Shown one piece after another: positions 54,557 to 63,560 of a stretch of DNA of 64,000 nt; within the stretch, counting starts at the first letter, position 1, and each line of letters starts with the position of its first letter. The stretch covers positions 70,675 to 134,674 of the forward strand of contig CAJTXE010000003.1 of NCBI GenBank assembly GCA_910580225.1, read 5' to 3'. Made by a program: the position numbers and the translations under genes. The DNA is from an uncultured Acetatifactor sp. (GTDB taxonomy: Bacteria; Bacillota; Clostridia; Lachnospirales; Lachnospiraceae). Below the pieces are notes generated by a model. The model was not told the origin of the DNA and ran no database searches. It saw only the letters and a list, made by a program, of their open reading frames with translations.

Positions 54557-56020
54557 ATGAGAAAGTACGATATGCTGAAGGATGCGCCGGGAAAGTCCTT
54601 GTTTTTCTTTGCGCTGCCCATGATATTGGGAAATCTGTTTCAACAATTCTATAACATGGCGGATTCTGTTATCGTGGGCCGGTATGTGGGGGAGGATGCT
54701 CTGGCAGCGGTGGGTGCATCCTATTCTCTGACTACGGTATTTATTATGATTGCCATAGGAGGCGGGATCGGCGCATCGGTAATTACTTCCCAGTATCTGG
54801 GCGCCCGGGAATATGGGAAAATGAAGATTTCCGTGTACACTGCCCTGATCAGCTTTGCGGCAGTGAGTATTGTGCTGGGGGCTTTCGGTTTTGTTATGTG
54901 CCAACGGATTCTTCTGGCACTGCGGACGCCGGCCAATATTCTGGAGGATGCGGTTCTGTATCTGCGTATTTATTTTGTTGGTTTACCGTTTTTGTTTATG
55001 TATAATGTTCTGTCTGCAGTATTCAATGCCCTGGGTAATTCGAAAACGCCATTGTATTTGCTGTTGTTTTCTTCAGTATTGAATATTTTTCTGGATTTGT
55101 TTATGGTGCTGGCCCTTCATCTGGGAGTGGCAGGGGTGGCCATTGCCACGGTAACGGCCCAGGGACTTTCGGCAGTGATTTCCTTTCTGCTGTTGATAGG
55201 GGCGCTGAGGAAATTCCGCGGCGGGGCGCAAGTCTGTGGTTCCGGCTTGACGGCAGAAGCCTGGAAGCGGCAGGAAGCGGAGCTGGAAAGGGAAATCGGG
55301 TGCCGGGAACTGGTTTCAGCAGAAGCGAACAAAGCAAAAAGAAAAGCTGACAGAGAAAAAATGTACAGCCTGGAAATGTTGGGCAGCATGGTGAAAATCG
55401 CGATTCCATCTATGGTTCAGCAGTCCATCGTCTCCATCGGCATGCTGCTGGTGCAGTCGGTGGTAAATGGGTTCGGTTCGTCGGTGCTGGCAGGTTATAC
55501 TTCCGGAATGCGGGTAGAATCCATCTGTATCGTGCCCATGATCGCCACCGGAAACGCTATGTCCACCTTTACTGCCCAGAATCTGGGGGCAGGAAATCCG
55601 GACAGGGTAAAGAAGGGATACTTTACGGCTTATGGGATCGTGATTGGGTTTGCGGTATTGATTCTGGCGGTGCTGAGTTTGTTCCATGTTTCGATCATAT
55701 CGGCCTTTATTGAAGATGGCAGCAGTATCGAAGCTTTTGCTGCCGGAGATCAGTATCTGCGTTTTATCCGTTTCTTTTTCGTATTTATCGGTATGAAAGC
55801 CATTACGGACGGCGTGCTGAAGGGGGCGGGAGATGTGGCTGTCTTTACCCTGGCAAATCTGGTCAATCTGGGGATACGGGTGTTTGTCTCCTTTCGGTTT
55901 GCCGGTATCTGGGGCGTGGAGGCAGTTTGGTATGCGGTTCCCATGGGATGGAGTGTGAATTACCTGATTTCATTTCTGTGGTTTCTCACAGGGAGATGGA
56001 GTCAGAAGCGGGTAATTTGA
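54557..56020 (+). CDS. MATE-family efflux transporter
   Basis: 487 residues with twelve membrane segments. It begins MRKYDMLKDAPGKSLFFFALPMILGNLFQQ, with NMADSVIVGRYVG in the first helix pair, as in clostridial MATE proteins. A polar insertion of about 60 residues in the middle (ECGLTAEAWKRQEAELEREI region, near 225-275) lengthens the loop between halves. It starts 17 bases after the ABC-F gene, so both probably form one unit. Confidence 0.92.
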   Translation: MRKYDMLKDAPGKSLFFFALPMILGNLFQQFYNMADSVIVGRYVGEDALAAVGASYSLTTVFIMIAIGGGIGASVITSQYLGAREYGKMKISVYTALISFAAVSIVLGAFGFVMCQRILLALRTPANILEDAVLYLRIYFVGLPFLFMYNVLSAVFNALGNSKTPLYLLLFSSVLNIFLDLFMVLALHLGVAGVAIATVTAQGLSAVISFLLLIGALRKFRGGAQVCGSGLTAEAWKRQEAELEREIGCRELVSAEANKAKRKADREKMYSLEMLGSMVKIAIPSMVQQSIVSIGMLLVQSVVNGFGSSVLAGYTSGMRVESICIVPMIATGNAMSTFTAQNLGAGNPDRVKKGYFTAYGIVIGFAVLILAVLSLFHVSIISAFIEDGSSIEAFAAGDQYLRFIRFFFVFIGMKAITDGVLKGAGDVAVFTLANLVNLGIRVFVSFRFAGIWGVEAVWYAVPMGWSVNYLISFLWFLTGRWSQKRVI

Positions 56021-56046
56021 GATTACACTGTTCATGGTCTGGCGGG

Positions 56047-56718
56047 CTAAAATGCGGTGAGGGATGTGACAGAGACGCCTTCAGAGAGCATCTGGTCATA
56101 GGTTTCCCAAGAGATAAAGCGTCCGCCCATGCTTTCCAGATGCTCTGTATAAAACTGACAATCGATAAATAAAAACTGATTTTCCGATAATATATGGGCA
56201 AGGGCAATCAGGGCAGTCTTAGAGCCGTTCTTCCGTTCGGAGAACATGCTTTCCCCGAAAAAGCATCTGCCGATGGAGACGCCGTAGAGTCCCCCTGCCA
56301 GAGTCCCGTCTTCAAAGATTTCCAGGCTGACCGCATATCCGTTTTCATGGAGACGGAGGTAGGCGGCCTCCATCTCATCGGAAATCCAGGTTCCTTCAGC
56401 AAATTCCCGCTTGATGCGGCAACGGTGCATGGTGTCCGCAAAATCTCGATTGAGAACGGTTTTCAGTTGGTGCTTTTTTGCGTATTTCTGCATGGAGCGG
56501 GAAATATGGATCTCATGGGGGAAGATGACGAAGCGGTCCTTGGGGCACCACCACAGGATTTCCTCGTCGGGTTCAAACCAGGGGAAAATTCCGTGGGTGT
56601 ATGCCAGAAGGAGGCGTTCCACACTCAAATCCCCGCCCACTGCCAGGAGGCCGTCCCGGCGGGCCAGGGTGGGGTGAGGGAAGGAGATTTCATTTCTATC
56701 AAGAGAATAAACGGGCAT
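56047..56718 (-). CDS. aat: Leucyl/phenylalanyl-tRNA-protein transferase
   Basis: 223 residues. FPHPTLARRDGLLAVGGDLS, YTHGIFPWFEPDEEILWWCPKDR and GGLYGVSIGRCFFGESMFS are the hallmark motifs of Aat. It transfers Leu or Phe from its tRNA onto the N-terminus of proteins starting with Arg or Lys, creating a signal for ClpS. It is encoded downstream of clpS and clpA on the same strand, 111 bases after clpA, a gene order also seen near clpSA in enterobacteria. Confidence 0.95.
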   Translation of the reverse strand: MPVYSLDRNEISFPHPTLARRDGLLAVGGDLSVERLLLAYTHGIFPWFEPDEEILWWCPKDRFVIFPHEIHISRSMQKYAKKHQLKTVLNRDFADTMHRCRIKREFAEGTWISDEMEAAYLRLHENGYAVSLEIFEDGTLAGGLYGVSIGRCFFGESMFSERKNGSKTALIALAHILSENQFLFIDCQFYTEHLESMGGRFISWETYDQMLSEGVSVTSLTAF

Positions 56719-56829
56719 AAATGGCTCCTTTCTGAGTGACGGTGCTCGGATGGGGGCATTATTGTGAGCAGATCAATGCGATACGGATTTGAGCAAAGGC
56801 CATTTCAGGGACTTTGGCTTGAGAGGACG

Positions 56830-59232
56830 TTATGTCCCGGCGGATTCCGGCAAAAGCAGCAGCCGGAAGGTGTTTTCCACGGCAGTCAATTGGCAGTTTC
56901 CGCCGTTTTTCAGAGCGCCGAAGAGCATTTCGTCCACCAGAAGGGGCTTTACCTCGCTCTGGATCACCCGCTCGATTTCCCTTGCACCGAATTCTACGCT
57001 GATTCCCTTTTTCTGCAGCAGTTTGCCGGCATGGACATCCGCAGTCAACCGTACGTTTTTTCGTAAAAGCATGGTTTGCAGTCCGCGTAGTTTTTTCTCT
57101 GTAATCTGTTCTGCCATTTTTTCATCCATGCATTTGAAAACTACGATTCGGTTCAGGCGGTTGCGGAATTCCGGTTGAAAGATACGTTTTACTTCCTCCA
57201 GAATCACATCTGCGCTTACGTCCTGGCCCTGGAAGCCGATGCCGTGTTTTCCCATGCGGCTGGCGCCTGCATTGGAGGTCATAATGAGGATAATGTTGCG
57301 GAAATCTGCTTTTCGGCCCTGGTTGTCCGTGAGGGTAGCATAGTCCATAACCTGAAGCAGGATATTGTAAATATCGGGATGGGCCTTTTCAATCTCGTCC
57401 AGAAGGAGAACCGCATGAGGATATTTTCGGATCTCTTCTGTGAGGAGACCGCCTTCCTCATAGCCTACATAGCCTGCAGGAGCGCCGATGAGCTTTGCTA
57501 CGGCGTGTTTTTCCTCATATTCACTCATGTCAAAGCGGATGAGGCGGATGCCCAGTTCTTCTGCCAGGCTTTTGGCGATCTCGGTTTTACCGACGCCTGT
57601 AGGGCCCACGAACAGCAGACTGGCCAGGGGCTTGCCCTCTTCCAAAAGACCTGCCCTGGAAAATTTTACCGCATTTACCACCTGAGAGAGGGCTTCATCC
57701 TGTCCGTAGATTCGGGAGAGCAGGCGGTTTTCCAGGGTGGCAAGGGCTTCCGTCTCGTCTTTTTCCACGGTCTGCTTGGGAATATGACAGACGTTGGAGA
57801 GTATATCGTCAATTAGTTCTCGTTTTACCGTCTGCATATCCTGTATCAGAGGATGCATGCGGCGGTAGGCTCCGGCTTCATCTATCAGGTCAATGGCCTT
57901 ATCCGGCAGGTAGCGTTCGTTCAAATATTTGGCGCTCATTTCCGCAGCGTACTCCAATACGCCCTCTTCATAGGTTATGCCATGGAAGTTCTCATAAGTC
58001 TCTTTCAAGCCCTCCAGAATTTGGACGGTATCCGGAATGTCAGGTTCTTTGATATCGATATTCTGAAACCGGCGCACAAGACTTTTGCTTTTTTCAAAAT
58101 GTTTTTTGTATTCTTCGTAGGTGGTTGCTCCGATGAAGCGTACATGGCCTGCCGCCAGGTAAGGCTTCAGCATATTGGAGATGTCGAAGGTTCCGCCGTT
58201 AACGGCTCCTGCACCTACAATATTGTGGATTTCGTCAATGTAGATGATGGGCTTCTCTTCCTGGCAGAGACTGTCCATTACCTTTTTGAAGCGTTTCTCA
58301 AAGTCGCCCCGATATTGGGTGCCTGCAAGGAGACTGCCCAGGTCCAGTGCGTAAATTTTTGCTCCGGAGAGTGGGGCCGGAACCTGATTTTCTTCCAACA
58401 GGCGGGCCAGGCCAAATGTGATGGCGGTTTTGCCCACTCCCGGTTCTCCCAGATGGAGGGGGTTGTTTTTCTCCTTGCGGCAGAGGATCTGCATGGTGCG
58501 TTCCAGTTCCTCCTGTCTGCCGATGAGCGGATTAGCCTGCTCCAGATGGTCATTCAGACAGGTGGCATACTGCTTCCAGAAATTGTCGTCTGTATCGTAG
58601 TCATCCGCTTCGTCCGGCAGGGGGCCGTATGCCAGTGGATCCTCCGGAGAACAGTTGTTGGAATCGCTGATGTCTTCTTCGGGAAGGTTCCCGTGTACGA
58701 TGGATTTTTCACCGCTGTCCATGCCGCAGTCGGAATTGCTGCGGTTTTCCAGGGGTATGTCTTCCTGTACTTTTTTGTTTTTTCGCCTGCGAATGGAAGC
58801 GATTTCTTCACAGAGAATCGTCATCTCCCGCAGCAGAGCAGCCTGTTCCACGCCCTGGACCTGCATATAGTATACCGCATGACTTTCCGGCAGAGCATAC
58901 AGTGCGTGGATGAGATGGGGCAGCTCTACGATGGACTTTTCGCTGTTCTGTGCGGATTCCAGGGCGTAGGACAGCATCAGCTCCATGCCGTAGGAGTATG
59001 CAGGGGCATCGGCAGACTCCTCCTTCCGCTCCATATTTTCTTCCAGCCAGGTCTTCAGCTGATTGTCAAGTTTCCTGACATTTCCGCCGCAATTCTGGAA
59101 AGCCTTGGTGAACACGGGATTGCGGCAGATCACATACAGAGTCAGTTCAGGGGTTACATATTCGAAACAGGCGTTTTGCGCCAGTTCCCCAGTCTGTTGG
59201 ATGATACCCGCTACATCAGGTGATACATACAT
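56830..59232 (-). CDS. clpA: ATP-dependent Clp protease ATP-binding subunit ClpA
   Basis: 800 residues. The N-domain (1-about 150, for ClpS binding), an acidic insertion near 160-220 (DSGEKSIVHGNLPEED) and two AAA+ modules: GEPGVGKTA and, in the second, GPTGVGKTE. Walker B elements are IIYIDEIH and AVLLLDEIEKAHPD. The loop KHGIGFQG provides the IGF motif for docking on ClpP. There is no M-domain between the modules, which marks it as ClpA rather than ClpC or ClpB. Start ATG 59232 is joined to clpS (stop overlaps nearly). It unfolds substrates for ClpP. Confidence 0.95.
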   Translation of the reverse strand: MYVSPDVAGIIQQTGELAQNACFEYVTPELTLYVICRNPVFTKAFQNCGGNVRKLDNQLKTWLEENMERKEESADAPAYSYGMELMLSYALESAQNSEKSIVELPHLIHALYALPESHAVYYMQVQGVEQAALLREMTILCEEIASIRRRKNKKVQEDIPLENRSNSDCGMDSGEKSIVHGNLPEEDISDSNNCSPEDPLAYGPLPDEADDYDTDDNFWKQYATCLNDHLEQANPLIGRQEELERTMQILCRKEKNNPLHLGEPGVGKTAITFGLARLLEENQVPAPLSGAKIYALDLGSLLAGTQYRGDFEKRFKKVMDSLCQEEKPIIYIDEIHNIVGAGAVNGGTFDISNMLKPYLAAGHVRFIGATTYEEYKKHFEKSKSLVRRFQNIDIKEPDIPDTVQILEGLKETYENFHGITYEEGVLEYAAEMSAKYLNERYLPDKAIDLIDEAGAYRRMHPLIQDMQTVKRELIDDILSNVCHIPKQTVEKDETEALATLENRLLSRIYGQDEALSQVVNAVKFSRAGLLEEGKPLASLLFVGPTGVGKTEIAKSLAEELGIRLIRFDMSEYEEKHAVAKLIGAPAGYVGYEEGGLLTEEIRKYPHAVLLLDEIEKAHPDIYNILLQVMDYATLTDNQGRKADFRNIILIMTSNAGASRMGKHGIGFQGQDVSADVILEEVKRIFQPEFRNRLNRIVVFKCMDEKMAEQITEKKLRGLQTMLLRKNVRLTADVHAGKLLQKKGISVEFGAREIERVIQSEVKPLLVDEMLFGALKNGGNCQLTAVENTFRLLLLPESAGT

Positions 59233-59233
59233 A

Positions 59234-59533
59234 TTATGCCTCCTCCACTGTCATGCGGAAGGGAAAGCCTTCCTGTCTGGCCAATTCCGAAGCTGCATGT
59301 ACTTTTGTGACGGCAATGTCATAAGTGTATGCACCCACGGAAGCGCGGCCGCTCTCATGCACGGTCATCATCAGGCGTTCCGCTTCCAGGAGGTCTTTGC
59401 GGAAAATATTGATGAGTATTTCTACCACGAACTCCATGGGGGTAAAATCGTCATTATGCATGATTACTTTGTAATGCTTCGGTTCATGGATGTTGATTCT
59501 GGTCTTTTCTCTGGTCTCTCCCTGTATGGACAT
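59234..59533 (-). CDS. clpS: ATP-dependent Clp protease adaptor ClpS
   Basis: 99 residues starting at ATG 59533 (AAGGGAG six bases ahead; an in-frame ATG at 59551 overlaps that site). The N-terminal hook precedes HNDDFTPMEFVVEIL, where Asn27/Asp28/Asp29 and Met33 form the pocket for an N-terminal hydrophobic residue. His in MTVHESG and the helix VTKVHAASELAR follow. It hands N-degron proteins to ClpA. First gene of the clpS-clpA-aat unit. Confidence 0.96.
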   Translation of the reverse strand: MSIQGETREKTRINIHEPKHYKVIMHNDDFTPMEFVVEILINIFRKDLLEAERLMMTVHESGRASVGAYTYDIAVTKVHAASELARQEGFPFRMTVEEA

Positions 59534-59598
59534 GATGGACTCCCTTTGCACTGCAGAATGATCTGTTGTATTTTTGGTTCATAGTTTCTTTCTGCCTG

Positions 59599-59627
59599 AT
59601 TCTATCACGTTTGGGGTGTTTTTTCAA
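59599..59627 (-). promoter_or_regulatory. Promoter of clpS-clpA-(aat)
   Basis: On the minus strand TTGAAA (59627-59622), a 17-bp spacer and TAGAAT (59604-59599); the clpS start is 66 bases downstream. Confidence 0.7.
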
Positions 59628-59676
59628 TGGCTGATAGTTGGAAAGAACTACGATATCTGCGGGAGCCGGGAATGGT

Positions 59677-59856
59677 GAAACGGAACAGAGGACCCGGAGG
59701 ATCCCGGCAGCAGCCGGCATGTGGCGGTGCTGTATGGGCCCCTGGCACTGGCCAGAGACATGAGACTGGGAGGGGAGGAACTCCTGACGGTGATTATGCT
59801 TCCGCAGGAAAGTCCTGGCGCAGAGATTTCCAGATGGAGGTGTGGATGCAGATAAA
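59677..59856 (+). pseudogene. Possible remnant of a glycosidase-type gene
   Basis: A reading frame of about 55 codons ends at a TAA near 59853 and contains HVAVLYGPLALARDMRLGGE, a string resembling the C-terminal beta-sandwich region of GH127/DUF1680-type glycosidases. The frame has no start or ribosome site and opens just after a stop. Other frames over the same bases have no recognisable sequence. It may be the tail of a decayed gene. Confidence 0.3.
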
Positions 59857-60120
59857 AGATTGATAAAATATCATTTGGTGCCATAAGTCAGCAATTTCCC
59901 AGCAGAACCGGTAGTCTGACTCGTTGCCTGCGGGAATATAATTTACCAATGTGCGGTTGGTCAGCCTCCCGGAGGCAGGTCTGCAAATTCGAAAAGGATT
60001 GTATTTTTCCGCAGATTCTATTATAATAAATGCGCCGGTATTCCAGTTAAGCTTTCCGAAGGATGACAAAAAGACGGAGCCGGTTCAGAAATAAAAACAG
60101 GAGAATAGGAGAATAGGAAA
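59857..60120. other. Intergenic leader of uppP
   Basis: No gene. It contains a short GC-rich hairpin GCCTCC/GGAGGC (59964-59976) and the promoter at 59999-60027. Confidence 0.45.
59999..60027 (+). promoter_or_regulatory. Promoter of uppP
   Basis: TTGTAT (59999-60004), a 17-bp spacer and TATAAT (60022-60027), 94 bases ahead of the start codon. Confidence 0.7.
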
Positions 60121-60996
60121 ATGATAGAAATCCTAAAAGCAATTCTCTACGGAATCGTAGAAGGAATTACAGAATGGCTTCCCATCAGCAGTACGGGACA
60201 TTTGATTTTATTGGAAAGCATCATGCCTTTTCAGACCGTGGCCGAGGGCGGGAGTGTTACCGGGGAGTTTTTCGGCATGTTTGATGTGGTGATTCAGTTG
60301 GGAGCCATCCTGGCGGTGGTGGTGCTGTTCTGGAACCGGATCTGGCCTTTTGCGCTGACCCGGAAAGAACGGGAGAAGGAAGGCGGAACAGGCGTTCTGT
60401 CCTGGCTTAAGAAGGATATCTGGATTTTGTGGTTTAAAATATTGGTATCCTGTGTGCCCGCGGCTGTGATCGGCATCCTGTTTGATGATGTGTTCGATGC
60501 TCTGTTTTACAATCCAACCTGTGTGGCCATTGCACTGATTGTGTTTGGTGTGGCTTTTATCATTGTGGAGAACTGGAACAGGGGAAGACGGCCCAGGGTG
60601 CGGGAGCTGTCTCAGATTTCCTATCAGACAGCTTTCCTCATCGGTGCTTTTCAGCTTATTGCGGCGGTTTTCCCGGGCACCTCCCGCTCCGGAGCAACCA
60701 TTGTGGGTGCCTTGCTCATTGGCGTGTCCAGGACTGTGGCGGCGGAATATACTTTTTTCCTGGCCATTCCCGTGATGTTCGGAGCCAGTCTTTTGAAGGT
60801 GGTGAAATTCGGATTTGCATTTACTTCTCTGGAACTGACGCTGCTGCTCACGGGGACACTGGTATCCTTTATCGTCTCTCTGTTTGTGCTCCGGTTTCTG
60901 ATGGGGTACATCAAAAAGCATGATTTCAAGGTGTTCGGCTGGTACCGCATTGTGCTGGGAGCAGTGGTGCTTCTGTATTTCGGTTTTCTGGCCTAA
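60121..60996 (+). CDS. uppP: Undecaprenyl-diphosphatase
   Basis: 291 residues with about eight membrane segments. EGITEWLPISSTGHL near the N-terminus and PGTSRSGATIVG in the second half are the two UppP/BacA signatures. It dephosphorylates undecaprenyl diphosphate outside the membrane to recycle the lipid carrier of peptidoglycan, and such enzymes confer bacitracin tolerance when overproduced. It has its own promoter. Confidence 0.96.
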   Translation: MIEILKAILYGIVEGITEWLPISSTGHLILLESIMPFQTVAEGGSVTGEFFGMFDVVIQLGAILAVVVLFWNRIWPFALTRKEREKEGGTGVLSWLKKDIWILWFKILVSCVPAAVIGILFDDVFDALFYNPTCVAIALIVFGVAFIIVENWNRGRRPRVRELSQISYQTAFLIGAFQLIAAVFPGTSRSGATIVGALLIGVSRTVAAEYTFFLAIPVMFGASLLKVVKFGFAFTSLELTLLLTGTLVSFIVSLFVLRFLMGYIKKHDFKVFGWYRIVLGAVVLLYFGFLA

Positions 60997-61053
60997 ATAC
61001 GGTTTTCTGTGGACAAATTGTTCTTCTCACAGATCAGAACGCATATACTGTTT

Positions 61054-61668
61054 TCAGGACTGGCCGTATTTTTCTCTGAGATGGCGCAGGATAGTATTTC
61101 GGCTGGAGGAACGGAGACCTTCGGCGGTGTGTATCAGCTGTTCGATCCGGAAGCGTTCTCCCTGGGAGGCCCAATAATCGGCCAGTTTATCATAGGTAGC
61201 GCTCACATCGGTATTGGTGCTGACGGCAAATTCCATGAGCACAGAAGCTTCTTTTACATATCCGGACGAGATCAGTTCGTCGGCCCATTTCTGCAGAGTG
61301 CATACCAGAAGGGTGTAATTCTGGTCATATTCCGAGAGGGCTGTGATATTGGCCGTGCCGTATTCCAGCTTCAGATCCGTGTTGGTATATCCGGTAAGGT
61401 TTACGATTTTTTGGGAGCTGAGAGTTTCCAGAGTCTGGATACATTCCATGACTACGTCGTTGTCGTTCATAAGGCGGGTTGGAAAACGCTTCAGGGGAAT
61501 CGTGATATAGGGCAGCCCGTCCAGGGATTTGCGGCGGACGGAGTTGGCCTGATTCTCTCTGACCCAGAAATTCTTGTCGTCTTTTCGGCGTTTTCTTGTC
61601 TGTTTTTTGACATTGTAGTAAACCAGAATGGAGAAGGTAATAAATGCGCCTAAAAAACCCAGATTCAT
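61054..61668 (-). CDS. Unknown protein with an N-terminal membrane anchor
   Basis: 204 residues from ATG 61668, with AAAGGAAAAAA ahead; an in-frame extension further upstream has no ribosome site and overlaps the divergent promoter. One N-terminal membrane segment (about 3-18, LGFLGAFITFSILVYYN) is followed by a basic stretch (KKQTRKRRKDDK) and a helical cytoplasmic domain (LVCTLQKWADELISSGYVKEA) that looks TPR-like. Family not recognised. It converges on uppP. Confidence 0.65.
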   Translation of the reverse strand: MNLGFLGAFITFSILVYYNVKKQTRKRRKDDKNFWVRENQANSVRRKSLDGLPYITIPLKRFPTRLMNDNDVVMECIQTLETLSSQKIVNLTGYTNTDLKLEYGTANITALSEYDQNYTLLVCTLQKWADELISSGYVKEASVLMEFAVSTNTDVSATYDKLADYWASQGERFRIEQLIHTAEGLRSSSRNTILRHLREKYGQS

Positions 61669-61768
61669 ATTTTTTCCTTTCCCGACCGCCTGTTTTGAAT
61701 ACGGCGGCCTGATTCTTTTAAGTATAGCAAAGGAAGCCGCATAAGGGAAGAGGAAAAAGGAATAAAGC

Positions 61769-61797
61769 TTGCCAAAAACATGATTTTCAGATATAAT
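61769..61797 (+). promoter_or_regulatory. Promoter of the small peptide / VanW operon
   Basis: TTGCCA (61769-61774), a 17-bp spacer and TATAAT (61792-61797), 49 bases ahead of the 35-codon ORF. Confidence 0.7.
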
Positions 61798-61845
61798 TTC
61801 CTGGTAAGGAACAAAGAACTGCTGCAGGGCAAGGAGGTGTCCGTT

Positions 61846-61953
61846 ATGTTTCATATGAATAATAGGAAGAAAAATCAACGTATTTCTGCTGTGATTGTCA
61901 TTTTGCTGGTGCTTGCCATGATAGTGCCGCTGGTGACGTCCATCATCCCGTAG
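61846..61953 (+). CDS. Small single-span membrane peptide (Prli42/DUF4044-like)
   Basis: 35 residues. A basic N-terminus (NNRKKNQRIS) precedes one hydrophobic span (AVIVILLVLAMIVPLVTSII) at the C-terminus. AAGGAGG lies nine bases upstream of the ATG and a consensus promoter further back, so it is probably translated. The layout, basic residues then one span, resembles the stressosome-associated peptide Prli42, but the sequence is too short for certainty. It precedes the VanW-family gene by 30 bases. Confidence 0.65.
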   Translation: MFHMNNRKKNQRISAVIVILLVLAMIVPLVTSIIP

Positions 61954-61983
61954 CAGGATGGAGGGCAGGGAACAAGGAGAGTG

Positions 61984-63462
61984 ATGAAGAATATGAAAAA
62001 AAGGATGCGATGGGGATATACTGTGATGCTGGCGTTTGCCGGTATGCTGACTTTTGGGATCAGGGCAGATGCGGAGGGTGCCGATGTAATCAAGCAGGGC
62101 ATTTTTGCAGAGGGTATAGATTTGTCGGGAATGACTGCTGAAGCTGCCGCGGAGGCAGTGGAGGCTTATGTGGAGGAGCTGAAAACGACAGAGATTACTC
62201 TGGTGGCCGCCGCCGGTACGGAAGTGGCGGTGACGGCAGAAGAGCTTGGCATTTTCTGGGCCAATCCGGAATTGGTGGATGAGGCGCTGGAAGTGGGAAC
62301 CCATGGTAATGTCATCGAGCGCTACAAATTATTGAAGGATCTGGAGAAAGAGAATCTTATCCTGCCGGTGGAACTGACTTTTGATTTACAGGCCATCAGC
62401 GATATTCTGCTGGAAAAATGCGTGCAGTATGATGTAAAAGCGGAGGATGCTGCTTTGGTCCGGGAAAACGGAGAATTCCGTGTGGTGGGAGGACAGATCG
62501 GTTATGCGCTGGATGTGGAGACTTCCGTGGACAGGGTCAGTGAACAGCTGATGAGAGGTTGGGACAGGCAGCCCTGTACCATTGAACTGGACGTGGAGGT
62601 GGAAGAACCCAGGGGAACTGCTGAGGAACTGGCCCAGGTCAAAGATGTGCTGGGCACATTTACCACATCGTATAGTTCCTCCGGTTCGAACAGGAGCGCC
62701 AATGTGGCAAATGGCTGTAATCTGATTAACGGTACGCTGCTGTATCCCGGAGAAGAATTTTCTACATATGAGACCGTAGCGCCCTTTTCCCAGGCCAACG
62801 GTTATTATATGGCCGGTTCCTACATGAACGGAAGGGTGGTGGACAGCCTTGGGGGCGGTATCTGTCAGGTATCTACTACGCTTTACAATGCAGTGCTGCG
62901 GGCAGAGCTGGATGTGACGGAGCGTCATAACCATTCCATGATTGTCACCTATGTGGATCCGTCTGCGGATGCCGCCATTGCGGAGAGTTCAGGAAAAGAT
63001 TTCAAGTTTGTGAATAATCTGGAATATCCGGTTTATATTGAAGGAACTACAGAAAATAAGCGTATTACCTTTACCATTTACGGCAAGGAGGAACGGAGCC
63101 AGGACAGAGAGGTGCGTTACGACAGCCAGGTACTGGAAGTGATCAATCCGCCGGCCGATATGATTCATGCGGATGCCTCACGGCCCATTGGCTATATTGT
63201 GTATGACAGTGCCCATGTAGGATATAAGGCACAGCTGTGGAAAGTGGTGCTGGAAGGCGGCCAGGAGGTAAGCCGTACGCAGGTGAACAGCAGCAGCTAC
63301 AAGATGGTGCCGAGGAACGGCACAGTTGGGACGGCGACGGAGGATCCGGCAGCCTATGAGGAGATTATGGCAGCCATCGGCACCGGCAGCCTGGATCATG
63401 TGAAGAATGTGATTGCCATGCTGACGGCACCGCCGCCGGAAGAAGATGAGGAAGAGGAGTAG
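61984..63462 (+). CDS. VanW-family cell-wall protein
   Basis: 492 residues. A signal or anchor segment (about 7-30), then a region like the peptidoglycan-binding_4 domain (IDLSGMTAEAAAEAVEAYV), and the VanW domain from about 245 on: ANGCNLINGTLLYPGEEFS, GYYMAGSYMNGRVVDSLGGG, ICQVSTTLYNAVLRA. The end is acidic (PPPEEDEEEE). It is exported and thought to act in cell-wall processes. ATG 61984 has AGGAG five bases upstream. It is not tied to a vancomycin-resistance cluster here. Confidence 0.92.
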   Translation: MKNMKKRMRWGYTVMLAFAGMLTFGIRADAEGADVIKQGIFAEGIDLSGMTAEAAAEAVEAYVEELKTTEITLVAAAGTEVAVTAEELGIFWANPELVDEALEVGTHGNVIERYKLLKDLEKENLILPVELTFDLQAISDILLEKCVQYDVKAEDAALVRENGEFRVVGGQIGYALDVETSVDRVSEQLMRGWDRQPCTIELDVEVEEPRGTAEELAQVKDVLGTFTTSYSSSGSNRSANVANGCNLINGTLLYPGEEFSTYETVAPFSQANGYYMAGSYMNGRVVDSLGGGICQVSTTLYNAVLRAELDVTERHNHSMIVTYVDPSADAAIAESSGKDFKFVNNLEYPVYIEGTTENKRITFTIYGKEERSQDREVRYDSQVLEVINPPADMIHADASRPIGYIVYDSAHVGYKAQLWKVVLEGGQEVSRTQVNSSSYKMVPRNGTVGTATEDPAAYEEIMAAIGTGSLDHVKNVIAMLTAPPPEEDEEEE

Positions 63463-63560
63463 CAGCCGGCATCGGGAAGAAAGAGATGCATTCATAGGAG
63501 GCGGCATCTGCTGCATGGTAAGCAGGAACTTTTGGGAATGCTTTGGCATGGAGGAATGGT

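Noticed and set aside
57853..59223. 456-codon open frame antisense to clpA
   Set aside because: Shadow of the clpA codons; composition rich in Phe, Val and Gly typical of such frames.
61981..63462. Vancomycin resistance cluster because of VanW
   Set aside because: No vanH, ligase or vanX, and no vanRS pair is adjacent; VanW-domain proteins are widespread in Clostridia.
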